Assembly (NCBI RefSeq): GCF_901709675.1
Contig: NC_051106.1
Span: 7,820,001 to 7,884,000, forward strand
Source: Syngnathus acus
Lineage: Eukaryota > Chordata > Actinopteri > Syngnathiformes > Syngnathidae
Direction: 5' to 3'
DNA length: 64,000 nt
The notes beneath the pieces are model-generated. The model saw nothing but the letters and a program-made list of their open reading frames with translations, made no database searches and was not told the origin of the DNA. Position 1 is the stretch's first letter; each line of letters opens with the position of its first letter. Of the stretch, positions 25,701 to 36,300 are shown in pieces. The position numbers were made by a program, and so were the translations under genes.

Positions 25701-26863
25701 GCAAATGTAAAAACAAGTGCGTGTGTGTGATGGTTGCGATTTGATAGGGAGAGCAATCTGACCTTCATTTGAGGACTGTGAAGATTGTTGAGCTCAGACA
25801 TGGACTGACTTAGCCGCTCACCAGCGTCTGCGTTATACGCAACAGGGGTCACCAGCTCAGCTTTCCTCTGAGCGTACGTGCAACGGGCCGGACCTTGAGC
25901 ACAAAGAGCGGCAGAGGAGGTCAGCGCGCCGACCCGGCGACCTCATGAAGAGAAAGTAAATGTCCAATTCTTGTCTAAACAGGACATCCTGCTCGCACCA
26001 TTGAGTCCACGCCTCAATGACTTCTGAGCACATTTTAATGAAGTCAGACCCATGAGGCCTTTGTTGGATCTTTAAGATCCTTGGGAAAAAAATAGATCAA
26101 ATTATCTTCTCCAATTTCTTTGTCTATCTTTTTTTAATCAATTGTTTTCTATTTCTATCTTACGTACCTGGCATTCCATAGTCGAGGTTAGGGAAAGTGG
26201 AAGCTCCGGGCTGCACGTACGATGCCTTCAAGGTGGGCAGGACGAACGGGACTTCTCTGCCACCAGGGGGCATCTTGGACAGGAGGTAGTCTTCTTGAAC
26301 CCCCCATCGTTTGGAGGTGACAGGTAGCTGCACTGCAATGTCTTTGAGAGATAAAGCAGTTCTCAATTATTTCTCTTTTTTTGTTTTGTGTATTAGGGGC
26401 AAGTGAGGACGTGCCCCACTCCATATAAAATGTCCTACTGAGTGGATCGTGACTTCTGCCTAGCAACAAGACAAATGTGATGTGGCTAGCAAATAAATGT
26501 GCTTTTAAAAAAAAAAAAAAAATTTGTATCAGGGGCAAGCAGCAAAGTGCCCTTCCATAATCTGTTCTATAAATTGTGAGTCAAAAGTAAGTCAGGCAAA
26601 AATAGATCATGCCACGCCTACGCGCAGATGGCTTATTACCGCATTTTTTGATGGCGCATTCTCTCACGCACCCTGAACCAGAATCAACCACAAGAAATAT
26701 TCCCTAATACATAAAACAAATGTTAAGTGGCGCCCTCTATCGCGAAGTTCACAATCACCGCTCTGTTAGATTTCACTTTACCTTCAGTCTCCTCTGGCTC
26801 TGGCTCTGGCTCCTTCCCTTGCTTTTTACTGAACCTCTTGCAGCAGTTTTTGATGCACTCCAT
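22767..26863 (-). CDS. tc2n: Tandem C2 domains nuclear protein
   Basis: Ten coding exons on the minus strand, in order: 26,782-26,863, 26,168-26,341, 25,763-25,893, 25,620-25,689, 25,363-25,457, 24,905-25,021, 24,313-24,504, 23,220-23,334, 22,946-23,148 and 22,767-22,871. Joined they make 1,284 bases, 427 residues, without a break (human about 490). The N terminus MECIKNCCKRF and the block EDYLLSKMPPGGREVPFVLP match TC2N. C2A runs from about residue 152 to 286 (SLCVRLSYQEEMEQVWITLVQ, then VITLPKPVKFQTS, METFVFAL), and C2B from about 288 to 426, ending with a WKDTVEHPEKVVEAWH segment. TC2N is a poorly understood C2 protein reported in the nucleus and implicated in cancer signalling; no enzyme activity is expected. 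An acceptor lies two bases before the ATG, so a non-coding 5' exon lies upstream. The neighbour fbln5 is the same as in human 14q32. The exon 2 acceptor could be nine bases further in, which would shorten the protein slightly. Confidence 0.92.
23063..23076 (-). promoter_or_regulatory. CTCF-like site inside a tc2n exon
   Basis: The minus strand reads CCACCAGGGGGCAG, a full core match, within the coding exon 22,946-23,148. Being coding, the match may be chance. Confidence 0.35.
24700..24724. repeat. Poly-A run in tc2n intron
   Basis: Twenty-five A in the intron between the exons at 24,905 and 24,504. Simple low-complexity tract. Confidence 0.9.
26260..26273 (+). promoter_or_regulatory. CTCF-like site inside a tc2n exon
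   Basis: CCACCAGGGGGCAT on the plus strand, opposite the coding sense of tc2n exon 26,168-26,341, where it underlies the conserved Met-Pro-Pro-Gly-Gly. Strong core match but coding constraint offers another explanation. Confidence 0.35.
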
Positions 26864-28002
26864 GCCTGAAACAAGTAAACAAAATGTTTGCACAACTATC
26901 CAACTTCTGAGCAATATGCCAAATTTACATGTTGAACACAAAAACAAACCTCCAAAAAGTGATTTCCATTCCCTAAATCAATCATAATAAAAAGTAATAC
27001 TTTAAATATGCTACTATTCGAATCGGTTCGGCTTAAGCAAATACGATTCGATTCTGGAGAGCTATAGCTTTTCTCAGGTTTCTTGAAAATGGAAAGTCTC
27101 CAAAACTTAAACTATCCAAGTGACTTAAACTCAAAGAAACAACAAATATCAAACCTTGTGTACATCTCTCGTAAAAGATGATTGAATACGGATCTTAATT
27201 TATGAATTTGATACGATTCAAGCATGCAACGATTCTAAAATACAACTATTTAATTGGGTTTGTCAAATCACAGCAAAAGTTTTTAGCAGGTTCAAAACTA
27301 ATCAAACATTAAGTATAAATACAGTTCACAAAAAAAGTTAAAGAAAATAGTCAAGTCTCACCCGGATTGTGTGTTCTATCATTGAAGAAAAGGTTGTTGT
27401 TTTTTGAGGGGCTCTGATGCGCCGCCAAGCCTGTCGAGTCAACACAAGAATGACGAGAAATGCCAGCCGACTCATGATTAGGCTCCTCCTCCTTCTTCTC
27501 TTCCTCACTAAACCTTCTCCTCCCTCCATCCTGCCTCCTTCCCTTACGAGCATCTTTTTAATCTGTTTATGGGAAAAGTTATTTGAAACCCTGTTCACAT
27601 TTTTTGGGGGACAGCAATGATACACTACCATTTTAAAAATGTTCTTTACGCAAAACCTATTTCTGTTTCCTCTACGTTGATGTTATCACACTTCAGCAGT
27701 ATTGGAAAAGGAATTAAAGCAAAAAGGCGCCGCCGCGGTGGTTTCAGTGGCCGGCTCATACGGACGTTTATTGTAATCAATAATTCATATTTGATGATAC
27801 ACAATAAAGGTCTTGTTCACAGCTGATCTGAAGTGAAAAAGACGCAGTGCTGAGAATACAACGTTTGCGGTGCTTCGAAGAAGAGGATGGCAGAAATTGT
27901 ACACCGGACGCATCCCGCTAGAGCGTCCATCTTGCCGCCTTAAGAGCCCATTAAGGCGGGGCGGGGCGCGTTCCGTCAGTGCTTCCCGACCGTGACGGCG
28001 CG
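26864..28002. other. tc2n 5' region and fbln5 3' UTR
   Basis: No coding exon seen. The upper part (about 27,770-28,002) is the fbln5 3' UTR with its poly(A) signal at 27,767-27,772. The rest should contain the tc2n promoter and a non-coding first exon; the purine-rich minus-strand patch at 27,480-27,550 may be part of this. A minus-strand open frame at 27,338-27,631 has no family resemblance and is not called. Confidence 0.6.
27767..27772 (-). terminator. fbln5: fbln5 poly(A) signal
   Basis: TTTATT on the plus strand is AATAAA on the minus strand, 231 bases past the fbln5 stop codon, a normal 3' UTR length for a compact gene. Confidence 0.6.
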
Positions 28003-28508
28003 TCAGAAGGGGTGCTCCGACACAAAGACGGTCAGCCGGATGATGGAGCTGCCGCGGAAGTTGATGACGTTGTTGACCGTCACCATCTCCAGGTCCAGGA
28101 CCACCTCTCGCGGGCCCTTGATGGGCCGCGACAGCACCAGCGTGGCGCTCATGTTGCTGGTTTGCTATTGAACACAAGCCAAATTTGGGTTAAAAATCCA
28201 CATTTGCAAAGTATCACGTGTATGTCTAAATATTTAGTTTCTAGAGTGAATCTTTTTGTATGACAATGAGGCGTTTTTGGGTGAAAAATGCATCATTGTG
28301 GCAAAACTGTAAATTTGAGGAATGATAAAAAAAAATAATACCGATGATGGTATAGATTTTTTAAAATATGTTAAAGTTGGACAGATACGAATTGGATGAA
28401 CTACGTGCAATAAAGATGGACATAAAAAAAGTACAATATAGCAAGAAGTCAAACAGTGAATGAGTGGCTTTGGCACCACCTGCTGGTGATATTCTGTAGT
28501 GCAGGACA

Positions 28509-28553
<45 letters not shown>

Positions 28554-31500
28554 ATGGGAATCTACTGCGGGTCATAACCTGCAAAATATGTGTAAGAGTA
28601 TTCCTCACCCTCATGTAGAACTCTTGTCCCTCATTTCCCGACTTGATCTGGAAGATGTAGAAGGCGCCCGGGTAGCGCGTGGTAGCCTGCATCTGGAAAA
28701 TGTCGGCAGGCACGCTACGTCCGGACGACAGGTCCATGTGTCGGTACAGGATGGTGAAAGGCTGGTCCCTGCACGCAGGGTTGCCCGCCGTGCACATGCA
28801 CTGACTGGGCACACCACAGAGGAGAGTGTGAAGGCGACGGCGCGTTACTTTAAGACCCGCCGCGCCGCACTCACTTGTCGCCCACTTCAACGTAAGGAAG
28901 CTGACACTGTAAAGGAGCCAGGCATGTGTGGCCTCCCTGGAAATTGAAACAGACTCGTTCTGTTGTACAGGTGTTGTTACCACTCTCACATTCATTGATA
29001 TCTTCAAAATCAAGCACACGACAACACCACTCGGGGTCAGTTCAAACATCGGAGCGGCTTTTCATGTGTTTTTTTTTGGAAGCGGAGACTTTGGACGCTA
29101 CCTTCGCAGCTCCGGCCGTCCTCGTAGACGTAGTAGCCGGGCGGGCAGATGCAGTTGAAGGAGCCCGCCGTGTTCAAGCACCGATGCTGGCACAGGAACT
29201 CGGAGAAGCTGCACTCGTCCACGTCTGCGGCAAGTTACGATAATGGAATTTTTTTAATTTTATTTTAGTATGCCTTTGGACTTACCATTGCAGGAAGTTC
29301 CGTCGGCCGCTAGCTCAAAGCCTTCATCGCAATTGCACATAAAAGAGCCGTGGTTGTTGAAGCAGCCGTGACTGCATGGCTCATCCGCACACTCGTCCAC
29401 ATCTAACACACACACACACGCACACACAAACATAGTTTATGCAACAATTCCAGGAACTCTCCTTTATCTGGAGATGGTTCCAAACAGATGATGTGCATTT
29501 GCACGTCGTTAAAGTTGCGCAAGATTCTCTGGAGACCTCCAGGAAACATCACAATCTTTGGCTTTATGTGCGATTGGGATTAAAATATATATATTTTTTA
29601 AAAGGTATCATAAAACATCACATGTGGGCTCAGTCTCTGGTTACAAGGAAATTTGTGATGTCAGCGGACGCACCTTGGCAGCTGCGGTTGTCCGGGTTGA
29701 GGACGAAGCCCGGGTTACACGAGCAAGAATACGAGCCTGGCACATTGGCACACAGTTGCTGGCAGTAACCGTAGCGACATTCGTCAATATCTGCAAAAAA
29801 CACAGTAAGGAAACATGGTGTGAATTAATCATCCTGTTGTTTTAAACTGTAATCATGGCGTTGGCAAGAAATCAGATTTTGCATTAAGTAACCACAAGAG
29901 GGCGCCGTTTCCCTTTTTTAAACGTATCTTGGAGGTTTAGCACAGTTTTTTTTTTTCTTTTTCAATTTTGGCAGCTTGAAAAAATGTCATCCTGATGGAC
30001 CTTCTCTGCTTGAGCTATGAAGAACAACTCACCCTGACACTGGCCCCCAATGAGCCAGAAGCCTTCAGTGCAGGAGCAAGTGTAGCCCCCCGCTGTGTTG
30101 ATGCACACCTGGGTGGGGTTGCAGTGGTGGGAGTTGCTCTCGCATTCGTCAATGTCTAAAAGAATAGGACGAAACACAAGATGGAGTCAAAAGTAGTAGT
30201 AGTAGTAGTACACAATATGGCGTAAAAGGGATGCACTGACCAGCAGAGGGCAGCATTTCGTGCCTGCTGAAAGGCTTGAGTTTTTATAGCAAACAAATTA
30301 AACCCCTTAAAGATGTTGTTAAAAATAGATCATTAGTGCTGTGCATGATGATTTTCCTGTAGACTGTTTGAAAGCGGCTTTTGTCAAAATTCCATAGTAT
30401 TGTAGGAGTTGTTTCACTTTCTTCCAAGTAACCCCAGAAATATCCCAGCCACCCCCCCACACACCCTCCGGCCTTTGTTTCAACAACATTCCAGGTCGGA
30501 GCTGTCAGCTATCAAGTCCCATATTGTTTTTCCTCCGCATTAACAGATCGCTCCGATTACGGGCACAATTCCTGCGACTTCCTTAAGAGGCAATGACCAA
30601 AATCTACCGGGCCGGAGGGAAGCGAAGGGAGGGGTCAGAGAGGGCTTCTTGTTTGCTCAGGCGGCTTGCCCCGGCGATAAGCGGGACCCCGTGCTGCCCT
30701 TCAGGAGTCGAGAGGAATTACAGGAGTAGCTATAAGATGTGACGTACAAATAGAAGTGTCCCACAGCTAATATTAAGTCATTCCAACTTTTAAGTGAATA
30801 AAAGCAACTGCAGGAATTTCTGGCAAGTACTGGCTGTGTCTGTCCTAAATGTAGCAACAATCTCCCTTAATTTCTTCACATCCACATTAGCACGATAACG
30901 AGCCACTAAAATTCCACCGCCGCTCCCGTCAAAGCCGCATTTGTTCCACGTCCAGACAGGAAATCTGTAGGTGGCGTCATTACATCATAACACACCGGCG
31001 GCGGGGCGGTGGCAATGTTGATTGGCTCATTACACACATACACAAGCGGGCCTGTTCTATGCAATACAAATACGGCAACATGACTTCATGTTTGAGGCTG
31101 GCACGCCGTCATTTACACAAAACAAGGGGTGCTTTTTAGTGACATGTTAAAAGACACACCTGGACTCCCTGAATTACATCCAACAAAAACATCAACAGCG
31201 GAGTTGTCTAAATCGGTGTAATAAAGTTTGCAACACTTCACATTAAAACAAAAGCACTCACCATTGCAGGTTCCGTCATCCGCCAGCGTGTAGCCCAGGA
31301 TGCACGGCACCGGGAAGCCCAGCTGAGGGTAGCTGGGTTCGGCCTGCCTCGGGGGCGCCGGCACGTAGCTGTCCGGCTGGCCGCCGGTTGTCCCGGTGCC
31401 GGCGGCACCCGCGGCGCCCGCAGCCCCGCCCCCACGCCCCGGGTACACTGGGTCAGGTTGCTGCCGCGGGGTGTCGGGCCCAAAGGGCTGGCTGTAGAGG

Positions 31501-32103
31501 CCGTGGGGCAGGCACAGGTAACCCCCGTTCTGGTTGATGCAATTCATGTCCCCCCTGCAGGGGTCCGGAAGACTCCGACACTCATCCACATCTGCGAGAA
31601 GGACACATTGATCAATTTCAACTTAAGACTTATTTGTGGACTTGTTTTACTGCTACTTTTCCTTCATTTGTATTTGATGTTTGCAGTGAGACGGACATTG
31701 TAATTGTCCCCATAGCTTTAACAACACAAGGAACACTTACCCATGCACTGTCTTGACCTGCGGTCATATCGGAAGCCAGTTGTGCACGTCTGTGTGGACA
31801 CAATTGTAGTTATGTGACTTTTGCAATCCATGTATTACTGTCAATTGCACACATCATGCACATTTTAGCAACTAACACGTCTGAGCTCTTATACAATTCT
31901 TTATATTATAAGCTCTAATGAATGAAAAGTAGATTAAAAAGTAGCTTTGAAAAAAATAAATACAGCAATTTCAAAACTCTTGCCAACTGTATCATGTTGA
32001 CAGTGCGGAATTGGTTGACTTGTTGAGTGACGTTCTTCAAAGTTCTTACCTGGCTGTGTGCTGACTGCATACAAAGCAAAATAAATAGCAGCGCTGCCAC
32101 CAT
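28003..32103 (-). CDS. fbln5: Fibulin-5
   Basis: Secreted glycoprotein that binds tropoelastin, fibrillin and integrins and guides elastic fibre assembly. Ten coding exons, minus strand: 32,050-32,103, 31,741-31,789, 31,262-31,591, 30,033-30,155, 29,674-29,790, 29,286-29,402, 29,102-29,224, 28,875-29,001, 28,609-28,804 and 28,003-28,164; 1,398 bases, 465 residues (human 448), all phases agree. Residues 1-18 are a signal peptide ([18 protein letters not shown]). EGF-like module 1 has the integrin motif RGD at 47-49 (CRGDMNC), then a long linker that is Gly/Ala-rich at 86-105, an unusual version of the family's linker. Five further calcium-binding EGF modules follow, each beginning D-x-D/N-E-C and each mostly one exon. 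The C-terminal fibulin module runs from about 347 ([40 protein letters not shown]) to the end at FVSEHPF. Neighbours tc2n and trip11 are as in mammals. Confidence 0.96.
28472..28488 (-). promoter_or_regulatory. CTCF-like site in fbln5 last intron
   Basis: Minus strand reads CACCAGCAGGTGGTGCC, close to the CTCF core CCAGCAGGTGGCGC with one change. It sits next to a 36-base T run. Confidence 0.4.
28514..28549. repeat. Poly-T run (36 bases)
   Basis: Uninterrupted T tract in the last fbln5 intron. On the minus strand it is a poly-A tract and could be a retro-element tail, but I see no SINE body upstream of it. Confidence 0.9.
29892..29906 (+). promoter_or_regulatory. CTCF-like site in fbln5 intron
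   Basis: CCACAAGAGGGCGCC matches the CTCF core except A at position 5. Intronic. Confidence 0.4.
30156..31261 (-). other. fbln5: fbln5 intron 3, possible regulatory block
   Basis: At 1.1 kb this is one of the longest introns in an otherwise compact gene. It carries a strong CTCF-like site at 30,240-30,254, an (AGT)n run near 30,192-30,210, and a non-repetitive stretch at 30,430-30,760 with a TEAD-like ACATTCCA near 30,487. No coding exon is visible in either strand. Enhancer function is a guess. Confidence 0.4.
30240..30254 (+). promoter_or_regulatory. Strong CTCF-like site in fbln5 intron 3
   Basis: CCAGCAGAGGGCAGC is a perfect match to a common form of the CTCF core motif. Confidence 0.5.
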
Positions 32104-32493
32104 CCTACAAGAGAAGAGGAATCCAATTTGGTTGAGTTTACTTTTAGGGTGCATTACGCAAATATCCATTAATCTAAAAAAAACAAAAAAATGCTAACCT
32201 TGTAGAGGAGCAAAGCGTGGAGCCACGTATGTCACCGAGTGCGTTTCTCATTTCCTCCCAAGCTTCCCTTCACTTCGACGACCCTTAAAACGTTGACCCC
32301 CCTCAGTCAGCTAAGACCACTGCCCCCCCTCCCCAAAGTGGACCGAGTCGCTACTAATGTCGCCACTTTTTCATAAAAAAAAAAAAAAGTTGATTTTGCT
32401 CTGCCTCCCGCCCCCTGCTTCAGTCCACAGCTGGTTCCCATCAGACCAGAAAGAGACGCCCCCCCCTCACATTGCTCACATTATGCTGCGCCA

Positions 32494-32507
32494 CCACCAG
32501 GGGGCGG
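32494..32507 (+). promoter_or_regulatory. CTCF-like site between fbln5 and trip11
   Basis: CCACCAGGGGGCGG is a full core match, in non-coding DNA upstream of fbln5 and near the trip11 3' end, a place where an insulator would make sense. Confidence 0.5.
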
Positions 32508-32514
32508 ACCAACT

Positions 32515-32520
32515 TTTATT
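32515..32520 (-). terminator. trip11: Candidate trip11 poly(A) signal
   Basis: AATAAA on the minus strand, about 800 bases past the trip11 stop codon. Other signals in between cannot be excluded. Confidence 0.35.
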
Positions 32521-33317
32521 TAATTTATTTATTTTTCTCGTTACTCCAATTTACAATAAAAATGCCACGAATTTACATGAAGATAAATGTACAAACGAGT
32601 CTGTAAATATAAATATTCCTATCAAGCATGTACACTCCTGATTATTTGCAAAGTTGTTTGCACAAAGTAACAGGCACTTGGATGTCTCACTTCATAACAA
32701 GTGCCCATAAATTAAAAAAAAAAACAATCCCACCCAATAAACATGTTTAACTGTGTAAGAGTAGCACTGTTTTCATACGCCCTTTATGAGTCGGACGCGT
32801 GTTGTGTAGTCTGTGCGGGTTACCGCAGCCACATAATGCTTGACATCACTGTCATTAAAAAAAAAAAAAAAATGGGGGGGAGGTGGAGATGTTCACAAGG
32901 TCACTTGGGTTGAGAAACAATGCCTTTCAAGAAACCTAAAGGTGCTTTCCTTCCCTTTCAAACGTTCACGGTGGATTGTGAATCTGGTTCATTCGAATAA
33001 ACCAGTTTTCCAAATTTAATTCGACAGGCAGTCGTTAATCCCTCAGCAGTATTATTTGGGGAGGAATTTCTAGCATCCGAAAAAGCCTTGAGAAAAAAAA
33101 TTGCTATTTTGGTTTTAACAACTGTTGTGCAGTCTTTTTTTTTTTTTTTTTTAAATTCAGCCCCGAAAGTCTTTGCTGGCAAAAATGTCTCATGAACGTA
33201 AATCTTCCATCAAGGTTCATTGTGGCGATTTTCAAGAGTCCTAAATTCTCTCTCGTGTCTCTGATTTTTATAAGGAAGCACTTTGATTCATTCTGCATAG
33301 AACAAACGTCATCTTCT

Positions 33318-36300
33318 TCACTGCTTCAACAAGTCCTTGAGCACAGCGCCGCCGCTCGCCTCGGCCGACACGGGCACGGGCGTGAAGGTGGGCAACGTGT
33401 CCGAGATGGACTTCATCAGCAGATGCCCGCCCGGCCCGCCGGAGTGGGCAGCGCCGGTGCCCAGCAAGGGCACGGCGGCCGAGCGTGGAGCCAGGAAGGG
33501 ATTGCTGGTCTTGCTGGGCGCCGCGCCACTCGTCTGCGTTTTTCTGGAGGGCGGAGCCCTCAGAGGCTTGATATCCATGATGGGAAGTTTGGGCGGAGGG
33601 AGAGACGGCGTCGACTCAATCTCCAGGAACTTGACAAACATCTCTGAGAAGGACTGTGACAAAAAAATAAAAATAAGAAGATGCCCAATGACATCACTGC
33701 GTTGTTTCTTCTTACCGTGTTGAAGCTCTGCCCACTTGTGGGCCTCTGGGGAGTGTTGGGGACACTCTGGGGGCCTCGGCCACCGAGCCAGCTCGACACC
33801 CAGCCGCTCATGCCACGTGCCGTGTCCTCGTCCAGCATCTGGACCACAAGAGGCAGTATGCCAAAATCAGCAATAACTAAGACTGGGCGATATGGAGTCT
33901 AGCAATACTAATTATTAGCATGTCAATGGTGCTTTGCATTGTGGGTTAGCACGAAGCTAGCGGATTGTAATTCGATCTCGTTTGGTAGCACTGTGAACTC
34001 ACGTGAAAACCACAGGGCTAAAATCGAGCAGCTATGTTGCGGCAAGACAAGTTGCCGAAGACATAATGGACCTCACCCCCTTCCCACCCGCATAATTAAA
34101 TCCGTGGGGCATTTTTTGCTGACTCGGCACGTCTCCGCAAGAGGAAGCGGTCTCACCACGCTGTCATTCTCCCTGGCCATCGTCGCAAGCTAGCTCGCTC
34201 GCAGCTGGATGCACTTAGAGCGCTCTGTGATTCCGTAAGAGGGATGTAAACACGAGCGGAAAGGGACATTGGCGTAAAAAAAAAAAAAAAAAGAGGCAAG
34301 GGACCCACGATGACATAAGTGCAAGACCATAAAAATGTTCTTTGTCTTTGGGGGCGCAGTAATCCAATTTGCCGTATCTGTTTCCCTTTAAGAGGCTTGG
34401 AAGGGTTCCTCGGGGCAGCTGCCAGACCTTCGTGGTGGAGAAAGAAAAGCCCCCCCCCACCTATCTTAAAGGTTTTCGGGGTTTCTTGTAGTCCGCAAAT
34501 AGCTAATTTACATTTCCAAATGCGTGTTTCAAGCTTGCTGCAGCGATTTTCAAACCTTCAGGCCTTGTTTGATTTTATGACCCTCTCGTTACCCAATTTA
34601 AGCTTCTTTTTTTTTTTTTCACAGCGTCCGCATACAGAATTTTCAAAACAACAAAACAAATCCTGTTCAAACTGACTGAACTTTTTTTTTCCCCCTCAAC
34701 CCCTTTAAGCACATTAACACCCAAAAACAACATATTTCATATATACGGTGTTAATTAACGGAACATGAATAAAAGGGCCGTTTGAACACGCACGCACGCA
34801 CGCACGCGCTCGTGAGTTTACGAGTCGCAACAGGAGCGGCGTTATTCCGCCGCGCAAAGCGTACCACAATGATGTCATTCAGTTGAAGCCGAAAGCGCTT
34901 TCAATTAGCCGCTAACCTTGTCCACGTCCTCTGGGCTGAGTCCCAGCACGCTACCCATGAGCCTCAGCACGTCCATTCGCTTTTTCTTGGGCGTGTGGAA
35001 GTAACCTTGAAGCAGGTTACGCATCAAGGCCCTGGGGACACCAAATTCAATTTGTATGAATTTATTATCAATTTATTATTCGCATTATTTCTTTCGCCTA
35101 CTTGTCAATCTTGCCCTCGGTGCTGTTCAACAGGTTCATCAGTTTCTTCTGGGCCTCCTCCAACATTTCTTGTCTCACGTCCACTACACACACACACACA
35201 CACACACGCGTAAGCACGTTAGCTGAGAAGCAGACGCCGACATTCTATACATGTTTCATAGGTGGATAAGAAACGTAAACAAATGAGCTGGTAAAGCAGG
35301 TCTACAATAACACGACCAATCAAGGCTTATCGGATGTTGCATTCAAGACTAAACAAAAGCGTGGGAAAAAAAATTGGCCCAGGCGCAAGGCGACTTTCAT
35401 GAGTGCTGTCGGAGGAAATCCTTGATTTGTTTAAAAACAAATGACGAGAGAGAAAGTTGCGCCTGACACAAGAAGGCCTTCAAATGTGACGTTGGAAAAA
35501 ATCCTTGGGTCGTTTGTTTTATTCCGAGCCAGAGGTAAATAACTTTATTGTTGGTAGTAGGAAAGGCCAAAGGCAATAGGGGCGAGGTTCGGTTCTGAAG
35601 GTGGCCCAAACACCAAATTATGGAAATTGGCTGCTAACGTGTGTGAAATGAAATGCGCCCTCAGCGGTGAAGGGACAACAAAGATGGTTCTTTGTGGTCC
35701 AATGCCGTGAGCTCACCTTGCTGCTTCAGCTCCTCAATCTGCTCCTCTTTGTAGTCCAGCTGGTCGGTGAGGCGGGACGCCGAATCCAGAGCTGCGTTGG
35801 CCTCGTCCAGGTTCATCTGCAACGTGAGCGTCGTTTTACTTTAACTTCACCTGGGGTTTTTGCCGTGAAGCCATTGAAAGCACCTGAAGGGCAGACGCTT
35901 GATCTTCCAGCTTGTCCGCCTTCTTCCGCCACTCCTCCTTCTCCTTCCTGAGCTTGTCCAGCTCGGTCGAGTACATAGCTTTCTCCTCTAACAGGAAGAA
36001 AAGGATTCAATCTTTTCATTTGATTTTGATGAAAGGCTTATTATTCGTTTCCACCGTGACAGAAGCTGATTCTTGCCTTGTTGGAACTGCTCTAGCACCA
36101 TCTGCAGGTTGGAGAGTGAAACTGCATACTGTTTGACCTGCTCCTGGGAGGTCCCGAGCTGCAGGAGGGCGTCGTCCCGCTGCTTCAGCACACCGCTAAG
36201 CTGCTCCTGCAGAGACTCCACCTGCATGCTGGCCTGCTGGCTACAAGCACAAATAAAAACATGACAAAGCTGGATTCGCTTTGAATCGATTCACGTCGTG

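Larger units (their letters stand above)
32104..33317. other. fbln5 upstream region and trip11 3' UTR
   Basis: Between the fbln5 start codon and the trip11 stop codon, both genes reading leftward. The fbln5 promoter should lie near 32,200-32,500; no clear TATA box was seen. The trip11 3' UTR fills the right part, with a candidate poly(A) signal at 32,515-32,520. A CTCF-like site lies at 32,494-32,507. The remainder is AT-rich with A and T runs. Confidence 0.6.

Noticed and set aside
27338-27631. 97-codon minus-strand frame between tc2n and fbln5
   Set aside because: Arg-rich stretch comes from a purine tract, with no homology recognised; more likely tc2n 5' non-coding DNA.
28234-29049. 271-codon minus-strand frame as a single exon
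   Set aside because: It runs through two fbln5 introns and a 36-base homopolymer; only its middle part (28,609-28,804) is a real exon.
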